A DNA stretch of 64,000 nucleotides, taken from positions 124,001-188,000 of the forward strand of contig CAZUDO010000056.1 of assembly GCA_964618895.1 (NCBI GenBank). Direction: 5' to 3'. Made by a program: the position numbers and the translations under genes. Shown here in pieces: positions 17,381 through 25,736 of the stretch (positions are counted from its first letter, which is position 1; each line of letters starts with the position of its first letter). The notes under the pieces were generated by a model that saw only the letters and a list, made by a program, of their open reading frames with translations, made no database searches and was not told where the DNA came from. This stretch comes from CAZUDO01 sp964618895. Lineage in GTDB: Bacteria; Desulfobacterota; Binatia; DP-6.

Positions 17381-17509
17381 GGCGGTCGGAGGGCGAGGGG
17401 CCGGGGTCGGAGCGCCTTGACGAGGCGAGCACGCGTGCTCACCCTGAGCGGCCCGTTCGGCTCGCCGAGGAGCGAAGCGGAGACCCCGGCCCCTCGCCCT
17501 CCGACCGCC
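17381..17509. repeat. 129-bp palindromic element with perfect 28-bp inverted repeats
   Basis: The arms at 17381-17408 and 17482-17509 are exact reverse complements over 28 bases, and pairing stops exactly at both ends. The 73-nt interior holds further structure: a 14-bp palindrome GAGCACGCGTGCTC (17427-17440) and a short stem CGCCT/AGGCG (17413-17427). It fills the gap between the HyuB and YjbQ genes. A REP-like or MITE-like sequence, or a structured RNA in the operon mRNA, are both possible. I see no T-run for a Rho-independent terminator and no other full copy in this window. Confidence 0.85.
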
Positions 17510-17539
17510 GACACGACGCGGGGCACGTGTAGGCGACCC

Positions 17540-17950
17540 ATGCGCGCCCACACCGAGTATCTGTGGTTCACGACCGGTGCCCGCCGCGAGCTGGTGAACA
17601 TCACGGAGCGCCTCACCGCCATCGTCGAGAAGGCCCGCGTCGCCGAGGGCCTGTGCCTGGTGTCCGCCATGCACATCACGGCCGCGATCTGGGTGAACGA
17701 CGAGGAGCCCGGCCTGAAGCAAGATCTCCTGGCGTGGCTCGAGCGCCTCGCTCCCGCCGGCGACTACCAGCACCACCAGACGGGCGAGGACAACGCCGAC
17801 GCGCATCTGAAGCGCACGCTCATCCACCATCAGGTGATCCTGCCGGTGACGAAGGGCGCGCTCGACCTCGGGCCCTGGGAGCAGGTCTTCTATGCCGAGT
17901 TCGACGGGCAGCGGAAGAAACGCGTGGTCGTCAAAATCCTGGGGGAGTGA
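17540..17950 (+). CDS. YjbQ / UPF0047 family protein
   Basis: A 136-aa YjbQ-family protein, known as the secondary thiamine-phosphate synthase family, with a trimeric beta fold. The conserved core is visible: SAMHITAAIWVNDEEPGL, then NADAHLKRTL, and the C-terminal GPWEQVFYAEFDGQRKKR. Length and motif order are normal. ATG at 17540. It lies between the two oxoprolinase-type subunits and only 4 nt before the A subunit start, so it is probably co-translated with them. Whether it works with that enzyme is an open question. Confidence 0.9.
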   Translation: MRAHTEYLWFTTGARRELVNITERLTAIVEKARVAEGLCLVSAMHITAAIWVNDEEPGLKQDLLAWLERLAPAGDYQHHQTGEDNADAHLKRTLIHHQVILPVTKGALDLGPWEQVFYAEFDGQRKKRVVVKILGE

Positions 17951-17954
17951 ACGC

Positions 17955-20021
17955 GTGCGCACGGGCTATCGCATCGGTATCGACGTCGGGGGTACGTTCA
18001 CGGACCTGGTACTGGTCGCCCCGGACGGCCGCCTGGTCATCGACAAGCACCTGACCACGCCTGCCGACCAGTCTGCCGGCGTGCTCGGCGGCATCGGGCA
18101 GCTCGCCGCGCGCGAGGGGAAGACGCCGGACGCCCTCCTCGCCGCCACCACGCTCATCGTGCACGGCACCACCACCGCCGACAACACGATGATCGAGATG
18201 TCGGGGGCCACCACCGGGCTGATCACGTCCGACGGCCATCGCGACGAGATCGAGATCCGCCGCGGCTTCAAGGAGAACATCTGGGACCCGGCGCAGCCGC
18301 CCCCGCCGGCGATCTGTCCGCGCCGCCGCCGCTACGGGGTGCCGGAGCGGCTCGACTTCGAGGGCAACGTCATTACCCCGCTCGACGAGGAGGCCGTCCG
18401 TCGCGCGTGCCGGCGGATGAAGCTGCAGGGCGTCGATTCGCTCGCGATCGTGTTCCTGTTCTCGTTCGTGGACTCGGCCCACGAGCGGCGCGCGCGAGAG
18501 ATCGCTCGCGAAGAGCTGCCGGGGGTGATGCTGTCGCTGTCCCACGAGGTGATGCCGTCGGCACCGGAGTTCGAGCGTACGTCGACCACGTTGGTGAACG
18601 CGTACGTGGGACCCAGGATCGAGCGCTATCTCGCGTGCCTCGACGAGCGGCTGCGCGGCGCGGGGTTCCGGGGCGAGCTGCTCATCATGCAATCGAACGG
18701 CGGCGTCATGCCGGGCGGCTACGTGGCGCAGAAGGCGGTGGCGGTGATGGGTTCGGGCCCAGCCGGTGGGGTGATGGGGGCGACGGCGGTCGCCGGCGCG
18801 GTCAAGATCACCGACTTCATCTCCGTCGACATGGGCGGGACCAGCTACGACGTGTGCCTGGTGCGCGGCGGGACCCCGGAGGTGAAGACGGGCTGGAACT
18901 GGCACCATCGCTACCTGATCGGGCTGCCGATGGTCGAGGTGCAGTCGGTGGGTGCCGGCGGCGGCTCGATCGCGCGCGTGGAGTCGGGAGCGCTCAAGGT
19001 GGGGCCGCAGAGCGCGGGCGCGCAACCCGGGCCGGTGTGTTACGGGCGCGGCGGTGTGGAGCCGACGGTCACCGATGCCAACGTGACCCTCGGCTATCTC
19101 AATCCCGCCAGCTTCTGCGGCGGCACGATGCAGCTCGACATCGAGGGCGCGCACGCGGCCATCGCGACCCGGGTGGCGAAGCCGCTCGGACTGTCCGTGA
19201 TCGAGGCGGCCGAGGGCATCTTCCGGTTGGTGAACGCCAACATGGCGAACGCCGTCCGGCGCATCTCCGCCGGGCGCGGCATCGACCCGCGCCCGCTCAC
19301 GCTGGTCGTCTTCGGCGGCAACGGGCCGGTGCACGCCGGCATGCAGGCCGCCGAGCTCGGCATCCGCCGCATCCTCGTCCCCAAGCTGTCGCCGGCGTTC
19401 TCGGCGCTCGGCCTCCTGCTCACCGACCACGTTGTCGACGAGATGCGCTCGTACATCAGCCCGGTCTCCCAGATCGACCTGAGGCGCGTGAATGCCCTCC
19501 TGGCCGACATGGAGACGGCGGCCACGGCGGCGCTCGGGAGCGGGAACGGCAAGCGCCGGGTGCGCCTCGAGCGCATGGCCGCCCTCTGCTACCCGGGCCA
19601 GACCTTCGACATGCCGGTGCCGCTCCCGGCGCGCGGCGGGCCGGTGACCGCGCGCGGGCTGGCCGACACCGTCGAGCGTTTCCACCGCCTGCATGAAGAA
19701 CTGCACACGTATGCCAGCCGCGACCAGGAGCCGATCCTGCGCGGCCTGCGTCTGAAGGCCGTGGCGGTGGAAGTGAAACCCGCGTTGCCACGCATCGCCC
19801 GCAAGGGTCGGGGGAATGCCCGCGTCGGAGCCCGCAAGGCCTATTTCAACGGCCGGGTCGTTGCCACGCCCGTGTACGATGGGCCGCAGCTCACACCGGG
19901 CCGGACCATCCTCGGCCCCGCCATCGTCGAGGAGCCGTTCACGAGCATCGTGGTGTACCCGGGGCAGCGTGCCAGCGTCGACCCGTTCGGCAACTACGCG
20001 ATCACCGTCGGGCGCGGGTAG
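17955..20021 (+). CDS. Hydantoinase A / oxoprolinase family protein (HyuA type)
   Basis: ATP-using subunit of a hydantoinase/oxoprolinase-type enzyme, 688 aa. The N-terminal actin-like phosphate motif is IGIDVGGTFTDLVLV. A His-rich activation motif VHGTTTADN follows near residue 70, and the second phosphate motif is FISVDMGGTSYDVCLV. Later come SVGAGGGSIARVE and NGPVHAGMQAAELG. I chose the GTG at 17955 because of GGGGGAG at 17941-17947; the earlier in-frame start lies inside yjbQ. Acts with HyuB at 15566-17365. Confidence 0.94.
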   Translation: MRTGYRIGIDVGGTFTDLVLVAPDGRLVIDKHLTTPADQSAGVLGGIGQLAAREGKTPDALLAATTLIVHGTTTADNTMIEMSGATTGLITSDGHRDEIEIRRGFKENIWDPAQPPPPAICPRRRRYGVPERLDFEGNVITPLDEEAVRRACRRMKLQGVDSLAIVFLFSFVDSAHERRAREIAREELPGVMLSLSHEVMPSAPEFERTSTTLVNAYVGPRIERYLACLDERLRGAGFRGELLIMQSNGGVMPGGYVAQKAVAVMGSGPAGGVMGATAVAGAVKITDFISVDMGGTSYDVCLVRGGTPEVKTGWNWHHRYLIGLPMVEVQSVGAGGGSIARVESGALKVGPQSAGAQPGPVCYGRGGVEPTVTDANVTLGYLNPASFCGGTMQLDIEGAHAAIATRVAKPLGLSVIEAAEGIFRLVNANMANAVRRISAGRGIDPRPLTLVVFGGNGPVHAGMQAAELGIRRILVPKLSPAFSALGLLLTDHVVDEMRSYISPVSQIDLRRVNALLADMETAATAALGSGNGKRRVRLERMAALCYPGQTFDMPVPLPARGGPVTARGLADTVERFHRLHEELHTYASRDQEPILRGLRLKAVAVEVKPALPRIARKGRGNARVGARKAYFNGRVVATPVYDGPQLTPGRTILGPAIVEEPFTSIVVYPGQRASVDPFGNYAITVGRG

Positions 20022-20034
20022 CCCGCCCGCGTTC

Positions 20035-20844
20035 TCACTTCCCCGTCCACACCGGCCGCCGTTTCTCGACGAACGCCCGTTGCGCCTCGCGCGCGTCGTC
20101 GGTGCGGCGGAGGGGGCGGCCGAGCTCTTCCTGGCGGCGGTAGGCGTCGGGGAGCGGCAGCGGGAGCAGCTCGCGGACGCCGCGGCGGGTCTCGCGCACG
20201 GCGAGCGGGGCGTTGGCGGCGATGGCGTCGGCGGCGGCCAGCGCGGTGGCGAGGAGACGGTCCGGCGGGACGACGGCGTTCACCAGCCCGATCTCGAGCG
20301 CCCGCTGGGCGTCGATCGGGCGCGCTGTGAGGAGCAGGTCGTGGGCGTGCACCCAGCCGATCTGGCGCGGCAGGAGGACGGTCGCATTGCCGGTCGGGTA
20401 GAGGCCGAGGGCAACCTCTTCGAATGCGAAGGTGGCATGCGGGACGGCGTAGCGGATCTCGGCGGCCAGCAGGAGGTCGAAGCCGGCTGCGCGTGCGTGG
20501 CCGTTGACGGCGCACACCAGCGGCGTGTTCAGGTCGAAGCCAGCGAGGAGTGCGGTGGCGACGCTGCGCAGCCCGGCGAACGTCTCCTCGTCGACACGCT
20601 CGCCGCGGGCGAAGCGCTGCGAGGCGGGAATAGTACTCTTCATGTCCATCCCGCCGCAGAACACCCGCGCCCCCGCGCCGGTGAGGACGGCGCAGCGGAT
20701 GTCATCGTCGGCGGCGATGCGCCGCCAGGCGTCGGCGAGCGCGCACAGGGTGGGGGGATCCAGCGCGTTCGCCTGCGCGGGCCGGTCGATCGTGACCACC
20801 GCGACGTGGGGGTGGTCGCCCGGAAGCTCGAGCCGTGCCGCCAT
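20035..20844 (-). CDS. Enoyl-CoA hydratase/isomerase (crotonase) family protein
   Basis: Crotonase-fold protein, 269 aa. The oxyanion-hole regions ARVFCGGMDMKST and NGHARAAGFDLLLAAEI are present. Of the two catalytic glutamates of enoyl-CoA hydratase, the second is kept (FEEVALGLYP), but the first position, in the GGGCEL equivalent, reads AAGFDL, so it is Asp. Simple hydration of enoyl-CoA is therefore not certain; isomerase or hydrolase activity is possible. It ends 13 bases from the convergent HyuA stop and is divergent from the gene at 20940. Confidence 0.88.
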   Translation of the reverse strand: MAARLELPGDHPHVAVVTIDRPAQANALDPPTLCALADAWRRIAADDDIRCAVLTGAGARVFCGGMDMKSTIPASQRFARGERVDEETFAGLRSVATALLAGFDLNTPLVCAVNGHARAAGFDLLLAAEIRYAVPHATFAFEEVALGLYPTGNATVLLPRQIGWVHAHDLLLTARPIDAQRALEIGLVNAVVPPDRLLATALAAADAIAANAPLAVRETRRGVRELLPLPLPDAYRRQEELGRPLRRTDDAREAQRAFVEKRRPVWTGK

Positions 20845-20900
20845 GGCCGCGACGAGGAAAGCATGCGCGCGCGGCCGCGGTCAACGTGTTGGTCCGGGCC

Positions 20901-20930
20901 TTGACAGCCCGGACACCGGGGGCGCAGTGT
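20901..20930 (+). promoter_or_regulatory. Candidate promoter with near-leaderless start
   Basis: TTGACA at 20901-20906 is a perfect -35 box. The best -10 is CAGTGT at 20925-20930 (18-bp spacer), a weak match. The downstream ATG is at 20940, so transcription would begin within a few bases of the start codon, giving a leaderless or very short leader mRNA. Confidence 0.4.
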
Positions 20931-20939
20931 CGCCCCACC

Positions 20940-21437
20940 ATGAGCAAGCCGAGCGACGACAGCGTCACGACGTTCGAGAGCCTCGGCGACACGCTCCGCG
21001 CGGCGCGCAAGCTCGCCACCGACCTCGCCGACGAGCCGCTGTTCGCGCGCTTAGTGAAGGTGTTCCAGGCCATGCCGGCGGAGGATCGCGCCACCGTGAT
21101 CGACGCCATGGAGCGGGACGTGTACGCGCGCCTGCTCAGCCGCGCGACCGAGAAGGTCACCGGGCAGGCGGCGCGTCCCAATCCCCATGCCCGGCTCTAC
21201 GTGCGCTCCCACGGCCCGGAGATGCGGCGCGAGGACCTGGAGCAGACGGAAATGACGCAGGCCACGCTGCGTGCCATCCGCGTGATGCCGTTCCTGATGA
21301 TCCCGGAGATCTACGCCGAGTGGCAGCGCGCGACGCATGACGCCGTGGCACGTACCACGCCCGAGGAGCGCGCCCTGGTGCAGAAACTCGTCGAGGACGT
21401 GCTGGGGATGCTGGCGGAGGCGTCGACCCCGGCGTAG
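20940..21437 (+). CDS. Hypothetical protein, helical
   Basis: A 165-aa protein I do not recognise. It is rich in predicted helix, with many charged residues and no membrane segment or signal peptide. Features include LFARLVKVFQAMPAEDRATVIDAM near residue 45 and a central PHARLYVRSHGPEMRRED. The ATG at 20940 is preferred to the longer open frame from 20835, which runs across the divergent promoter. It has its own candidate promoter and is followed directly by the 130-bp inverted-repeat element. Confidence 0.75.
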   Translation: MSKPSDDSVTTFESLGDTLRAARKLATDLADEPLFARLVKVFQAMPAEDRATVIDAMERDVYARLLSRATEKVTGQAARPNPHARLYVRSHGPEMRREDLEQTEMTQATLRAIRVMPFLMIPEIYAEWQRATHDAVARTTPEERALVQKLVEDVLGMLAEASTPA

Positions 21438-21440
21438 CTA

Positions 21441-21570
21441 GGAGAGCGACCCGAGACTCCGTCTCGGGTCGTGTACGGACGGCGAGCATGCGGCCCGGTC
21501 GACAGGCCAAACGGCGTGCCGCGGCCGGCATTCGCCTGATCCCCCGGCAAGGAGTCTTGGGTCGATCTCC
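21441..21570. mobile_element. 130-bp MITE-like element with 20-bp terminal inverted repeats, TA-flanked
   Basis: The ends at 21441-21460 and 21551-21570 are inverted repeats matching at 18 of 20 positions. The dinucleotide TA stands immediately outside both ends (21439-21440 and 21571-21572), as expected of a TA target duplication made by Tc1/mariner or IS630-type transposition. No transposase is encoded. The left end also folds by itself into a 10-bp hairpin with a 3-nt loop (21448-21470). It lies between two convergent genes; its right end overlaps the first base of the ATPase pseudogene stop codon. A bidirectional terminator is the main alternative. Confidence 0.6.
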
Positions 21571-22298
21571 TAACCCCAGGCCGGCGTCAGCGCGCCGTCG
21601 GGCGTCCGCCAGTAGGGCGCCCACACGAGTGCCAGGAGCGATACGGTGACGCCGCTCTTCTTCGGTCGCAGGGTGATCGTCGCGAGGGCTTCCGCCAGCG
21701 GGTCGTGCCGGGCGGCGAGCGCGTCGCTGGCGAATCGCGCTCGGTCTGCAGGCGACCGATGAACCACGTGCCCGCGTTGGCGAGCCCCTTGTAGTCGAGG
21801 TCGACGGGATTCTGCGTGGCGAGCACGACGCCGAGCCCGAATGCGCGCGCCTGCTTCAATAACAGGAGCAGTGGGCCCTTGGCCGGCGGGTTCGCGACCG
21901 GTGGCATGAAGCCGACCACCTCGTCCATCACCAGGAGCGCGCGCAGGCTGGTGGTGCCGGCCTGCGTGCGCATCCAGGCGAGCACCTGCCCGAGCAGCAA
22001 CGACACGAAGAACATCCGCTCACCGTCGCCCAGGTGCGCGATCGACAGGATGGCGACGCGGGGCTTTCCCTGCGGCGTGTAGAGCAGCGCCTGCGGGTCG
22101 AGGGGTGTACCCTCGAGCCACACTCCGAACCCGGGCGCGGCGAGCAGATTGTTGAGCGCCATCGCCAGGGCGAAGCGGTCCTTGGCGGGGAAGAACGACT
22201 CCAGCTCGAGCACCCCGATCCGCGTGACGGGCGGCGACTGGATATCCTGGATCAGCGCGCCCGAGGTAGAAGACACCCAGCTTCTCGAAATCGTCCAT
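21570..22298 (-). pseudogene. Degenerate ATP-binding protein (HerA/DUF853-like ATPase) with internal deletions
   Basis: The remnant begins at ATG 22298 with MDDFEKLGVFYLGR, the start of a conserved ATPase family. It then jumps near 22255, in another frame, to ALIQDIQSPPVTRIGVLELE, which belongs to the middle of the family. The piece with LVMDEVVGFMPPVANPPAKG and LGVVLATQNPVDLDYKG (Walker B and arginine-finger region) is intact. It ends at GRLQTERD near 21735, where the frame shifts back to SDALAARHDPLAEALATITL and the family C-terminus. The Walker A region is missing. About 240 codons remain where I recall the family being several times longer. Two frame-changing deletions make function very unlikely. 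Confidence 0.82.
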
Positions 22299-22381
22299 GG
22301 GAGGCTCCCGTCGCGGAGGCGTAGTCTGCCCCGCGCCGCCCGGCAGCGTCCAGGGGCGACGGTTGCGCTCGGCGCTCGGAG

Positions 22382-23638
22382 GTGAGCATTGCCCCGCCTC
22401 GCCTCACATCGATGACCGCCTCGCCTCCGCACGCCACCGCCAGTCGCGCAGCCGTCGTCTTCATCTTCTTCACCGCGGTGCTCGACATGCTCGCGCTCGG
22501 GATGATCGTGCCCGTACTGCCGAAGCTCGTGGTCACCCTCGAGGGCGGGGATACGGCGCATGCGGCGCGTATCTTCGGGCTGTTCGGCACGGCCTGGGCC
22601 CTCATGCAGTTCTTCTTCTCGCCCGTGCTGGGCGCTCTCTCGGACCGGTTCGGGCGGCGCCCGGTGATCCTGCTCTCGAACCTGGGCCTCGGCGTCGACT
22701 ACGTCTTCATGGCCCTGGCGCCCACGCTGCGCTGGCTGTTCGTGGGGCGCGTAATCTCGGGCATCACCGCCGCCAGCACCGCGACCGCCGGGGCGTACAT
22801 CGCCGACGTGACCCCGCCCGAACGCCGCGCGGCCGGCTTCGGCATGCTGGGCGCCGCCTTCGGGATCGGCTTCGTGATCGGGCCGGCTGTGGGTGGCTTC
22901 CTCGGCACCATCGATCCGCGCCTGCCGTTCTGGGTCGCGGGCGGGCTGAGCCTGCTGAACGCGCTCTACGGCCTGATCGTGCTGCCCGAGTCGCTCCCGC
23001 CGGCGCGACGGGCGCCGTTCTCGTGGCGACGTGCGAACCCGATCGGGGCGCTTGGCCTGCTGCGCTCGAACCGTAAGCTGCTCGGCCTCGCGATGGTCAA
23101 CTTCCTGCGCAATCTGGCGCACGTCGTCCTGCCGAGCACGTCGGTGTTGTACGTGAGCCACCGGTACGGCTGGGACGGACGCATGGTGGGGCTCAACCTG
23201 GCGGCCATCGGCGTGTGCTCGCTGGTCGTCCAGGGCGGTTTCGTGCAGCCGGTGGTGACGCGCTTCGGCGAGCGCGGCACGTTGGTCGTCGGCATGCTCT
23301 GCGGCGTAGCAGGCTTCGCGGTCTCCGGCCTGGCCACCACCGGCGCGCTCTTCTGGGGCAGCGTGCCGCTGCTGGCGTTGTGGGGGCTATCGGGTCCGCC
23401 GCTCCAGGGCCTGATGACCCGTCGCGTCGGTCCCTCCGAGCAGGGCCAGCTCCAGGGCGCCAACAGCAGCCTGCAGGGCATCGCCCAGCTGATCGGCCCC
23501 GGCATCTTCACGGTGGCCTTCGCCAACGGTATCGACCCCCACCACAGCTGGGACGTCCCCGGCGCAGCCTTCCTGCTCGGCGCCCTCCTGCTGGTGGTGG
23601 CGACAACGGCCGCGTGGCGCGTGACGCAAGCGCGCTAG
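22382..23638 (+). CDS. MFS transporter, TCR/Tet-type drug-proton antiporter family
   Basis: A major facilitator protein of 418 aa (from GTG 22382) or 408 aa (from ATG 22412), with 12 hydrophobic segments. The loop 2-3 signature is GALSDRFGRRPVILLSN, and the motif-C-like stretch in TM5 is GAAFGIGFVIGPAVGG, typical of antiporters such as TetA. The N-terminal segment contains LDMLALGMIVPVLPKL, as in TCR/Tet exporters. It would export a small molecule using the proton gradient. No regulator lies next to it; it is divergent from the ATPase pseudogene. Confidence 0.92.
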   Translation: MSIAPPRLTSMTASPPHATASRAAVVFIFFTAVLDMLALGMIVPVLPKLVVTLEGGDTAHAARIFGLFGTAWALMQFFFSPVLGALSDRFGRRPVILLSNLGLGVDYVFMALAPTLRWLFVGRVISGITAASTATAGAYIADVTPPERRAAGFGMLGAAFGIGFVIGPAVGGFLGTIDPRLPFWVAGGLSLLNALYGLIVLPESLPPARRAPFSWRRANPIGALGLLRSNRKLLGLAMVNFLRNLAHVVLPSTSVLYVSHRYGWDGRMVGLNLAAIGVCSLVVQGGFVQPVVTRFGERGTLVVGMLCGVAGFAVSGLATTGALFWGSVPLLALWGLSGPPLQGLMTRRVGPSEQGQLQGANSSLQGIAQLIGPGIFTVAFANGIDPHHSWDVPGAAFLLGALLLVVATTAAWRVTQAR

Positions 23639-23722
23639 CGCCGCCACTACACCTACGCGGGCTCCACGGTCGTCCTCGAGAGGCGGTGGAGGTGCCTGCC
23701 CCCGCGTGCTACCGGCTGGTGC

Positions 23723-24517
23723 ATGGACCTGGCGGCCTTGTGCGAGCTCTCGGACCTCAACATGGCGGAGGCGTTCCGCGAGCTGACGCGACGCGCCGGC
23801 GGGACCGTCCTCGACGAGGACGGCCTGCTCATGTTTGCCGGCCCGCACCCGCTGCCGGTGCTCGTCAACGGCGTCTTCCGGACGAGCGCCCGGGTGGAGG
23901 CGGCCGAGGTGCTGGCACGCGCCGACCGGTTCTTCGGCGCGCGCGGGCGGGGCTATACGGTCATCGTGCGCGCGCATGCTGATACCGACCTGCAGGCGGC
24001 CGCGGAGGCGGCCGACCTGGCGTCGTTCGGGGCGACCCCGGCGATGGTGCTCGACCATCGCCTGCCCCCGGCCGATCCGCCGGCCGGCGTCGAGCTCCGG
24101 CGCGTCACCACGCCCGCCGACGTGGACGGCTTTGCGCGCGTCAACGCCGAGGCGTACGCGACCTACGGCATGCCGCCCGACTGCGCCCTGGCACAGCTCA
24201 CCCACGCGCCGGTCCTGGCGGCGCCGCACATCGCCGCCTTTGTCGCCTGCGTCGACGGCGCCGCCGTGGCGGCGGCGATGACCATCGTCACGCACGGCGT
24301 CGCCGGCATCTACTGGGTGGGAACGGTGCCTGCGGCGCGGGGCCGGGGACTGGCCGAGGTGTGCACGCGCGCGGCCGGCAACGCCGGCTTCGATCTCGGG
24401 GCGCGCATGGCCGCTCTGCAGGCGTCGCCCATGGGCGAGCCCGTGTATCGCCGCATGGGGTATGTCGAGGTGACGCGCTATCCCCAGCTGGTGCGGTTCG
24501 CGCCGGCTGCTGCCTGA
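23723..24517 (+). CDS. GNAT family N-acetyltransferase
   Basis: A 264-aa acetyltransferase. The acetyl-CoA pyrophosphate motif is YWVGTVPAARGRGLAE at about residues 194-213, followed by the alpha-3 helix, and the end has GEPVYRRMGYVEVTRY. The first 110 residues form a separate N-terminal domain that I cannot name. Acceptor unknown. The ATG at 23723 follows the MFS stop by 84 nt, with no obvious ribosome site of its own. Confidence 0.88.
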   Translation: MDLAALCELSDLNMAEAFRELTRRAGGTVLDEDGLLMFAGPHPLPVLVNGVFRTSARVEAAEVLARADRFFGARGRGYTVIVRAHADTDLQAAAEAADLASFGATPAMVLDHRLPPADPPAGVELRRVTTPADVDGFARVNAEAYATYGMPPDCALAQLTHAPVLAAPHIAAFVACVDGAAVAAAMTIVTHGVAGIYWVGTVPAARGRGLAEVCTRAAGNAGFDLGARMAALQASPMGEPVYRRMGYVEVTRYPQLVRFAPAAA

Positions 24518-24530
24518 CGCCAGCCTGGCG

Positions 24531-24821
24531 TCAGTTCCAGCTGCCGGCCGACGCGTAGGTGAGGACGGCACTACACTGCGGGCACTTGATACGCTCCGCC
24601 AGGCCGTCGAGGAGCTTGAGCAGCCCGTTGCAGTGGGTGCAGCGGCGGTCGCGCCGATCGACCCGCTTGTCGGACAGGTCGATGACCGAGATCTCCTTGC
24701 ATGCCTCGCACAGGGCGAGGCCGCCCCAGTAGCTCGCGCGGCCGGCCTTGCCCCAGCCGACCTGCAGCTTACCGCTCACAAAGGCGCAAGTCGGACAGCG
24801 GTATTCGACGACGGATCCCAT
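24531..24821 (-). CDS. Small zinc-ribbon protein
   Basis: A 96-aa protein with four CxxC pairs: CPTC (residues 9-12), CEAC near 38, CTHC near 61 and CPQC near 80. These can build two zinc ribbons. No other domain is present and I recognise no named family. It is convergent with the acetyltransferase, with 13 bases between stops, and divergent from the crotonase at 24929. A role in nucleic-acid or protein binding is possible but not shown. Confidence 0.82.
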   Translation of the reverse strand: MGSVVEYRCPTCAFVSGKLQVGWGKAGRASYWGGLALCEACKEISVIDLSDKRVDRRDRRCTHCNGLLKLLDGLAERIKCPQCSAVLTYASAGSWN

Positions 24822-24928
24822 GGTGTATGCGTGAACGCCAACTGAATCGCTCAGTGGCGCACCGCTGTCAACCCTTCACGGCGGCCTCTGGCGCGCCGCG
24901 GGGCGGGTCTGGTACATCGGGCAGGGCC

Positions 24929-25708
24929 ATGGATTCGGCGGCGACGGTCGATCTCGGGTCGCAGCATCTGCACGGCACGCGGGCCGATGGTGTCCTGCGC
25001 GTCGTCATCGACCGGCCCGCGCGCAAGAACGCGCTCACGATCGAGATGTACCACGGCCTCAAGAAGGCCGCGGTGCTCGCCGGACGCGACGCGACGGTCG
25101 ACGTGCTGGTGGTCACGGCGGTCGGCGATACGTTCTGTGTCGGCGGCGAGATGGGGGGCAAGCACGAAGGCGGTGCTCCGATCGACCGCGAGACCGACGG
25201 CATCGACCTGCTGCCGTTCGTCCAGTTCGAACGCTGCCCCAAGATCGTCGTGCTCGGCATCAACGGCATGTGCCAGGGCGGGGGCCTCAACCTGACGCTC
25301 ATGTCCGACATCGCGATCGCCTCCGAGCGTGCCGTGTTCCGCGCCCCCGAGCTGCTGCGCGGCGTGGCCGACTGCTTCCTCGGCGCGCGGCTGGCCAGCC
25401 GCGTGGGGATCGCGCGCGCCAAATATCTGCTGTTCACTGCCCAGCAGCTGACGGCGGCCGAGGCGCTCGCCATGGGTCTCGTGGCCCGCGTCGTTCCGCA
25501 CGACGGCCTCGAGGCCGCCGTCACCGAGACCATCGGCTGGATCCGGCAGACCGGCCCCGCGGCCCGGACCGCGCTCAAGCGCGACCTCAATCGGCACCTG
25601 CCGCCCATCGACGTGCCCATGTTCGTCGACTCGCTGGCGTCGGACGAGGTGCGCGAGGGGTTCGCGGCCTTCGTCGAGAAGCGCCCGCCGGGCTGGGTGC
25701 GCAAATGA
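24929..25708 (+). CDS. Enoyl-CoA hydratase/isomerase (crotonase) family protein
   Basis: Crotonase-fold protein of 259 aa. The oxyanion-hole regions are GDTFCVGGEMGGK and NGMCQGGGLNLTLMSDI. The second catalytic Glu is kept in RAPELLRGVADCF, but the first, normally in GGGCEL, is Asn (GGGLNL). The C-terminus has KRDLNRHLPP and ends in EKRPPGWVRK. The ATG at 24929 is preferred because the upstream frame crosses the divergent control region. As with the gene at 20035, the altered Glu points to a reaction other than plain hydration. Confidence 0.88.
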   Translation: MDSAATVDLGSQHLHGTRADGVLRVVIDRPARKNALTIEMYHGLKKAAVLAGRDATVDVLVVTAVGDTFCVGGEMGGKHEGGAPIDRETDGIDLLPFVQFERCPKIVVLGINGMCQGGGLNLTLMSDIAIASERAVFRAPELLRGVADCFLGARLASRVGIARAKYLLFTAQQLTAAEALAMGLVARVVPHDGLEAAVTETIGWIRQTGPAARTALKRDLNRHLPPIDVPMFVDSLASDEVREGFAAFVEKRPPGWVRK

Positions 25709-25736
25709 CGCATGGCCGCCGCCCGCGCCCCGCCTC

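Noticed and set aside
15533..17962. 809-codon reverse open frame
   Set aside because: Shadow of the HyuB gene; the true coding strand has clear family motifs and a ribosome site.
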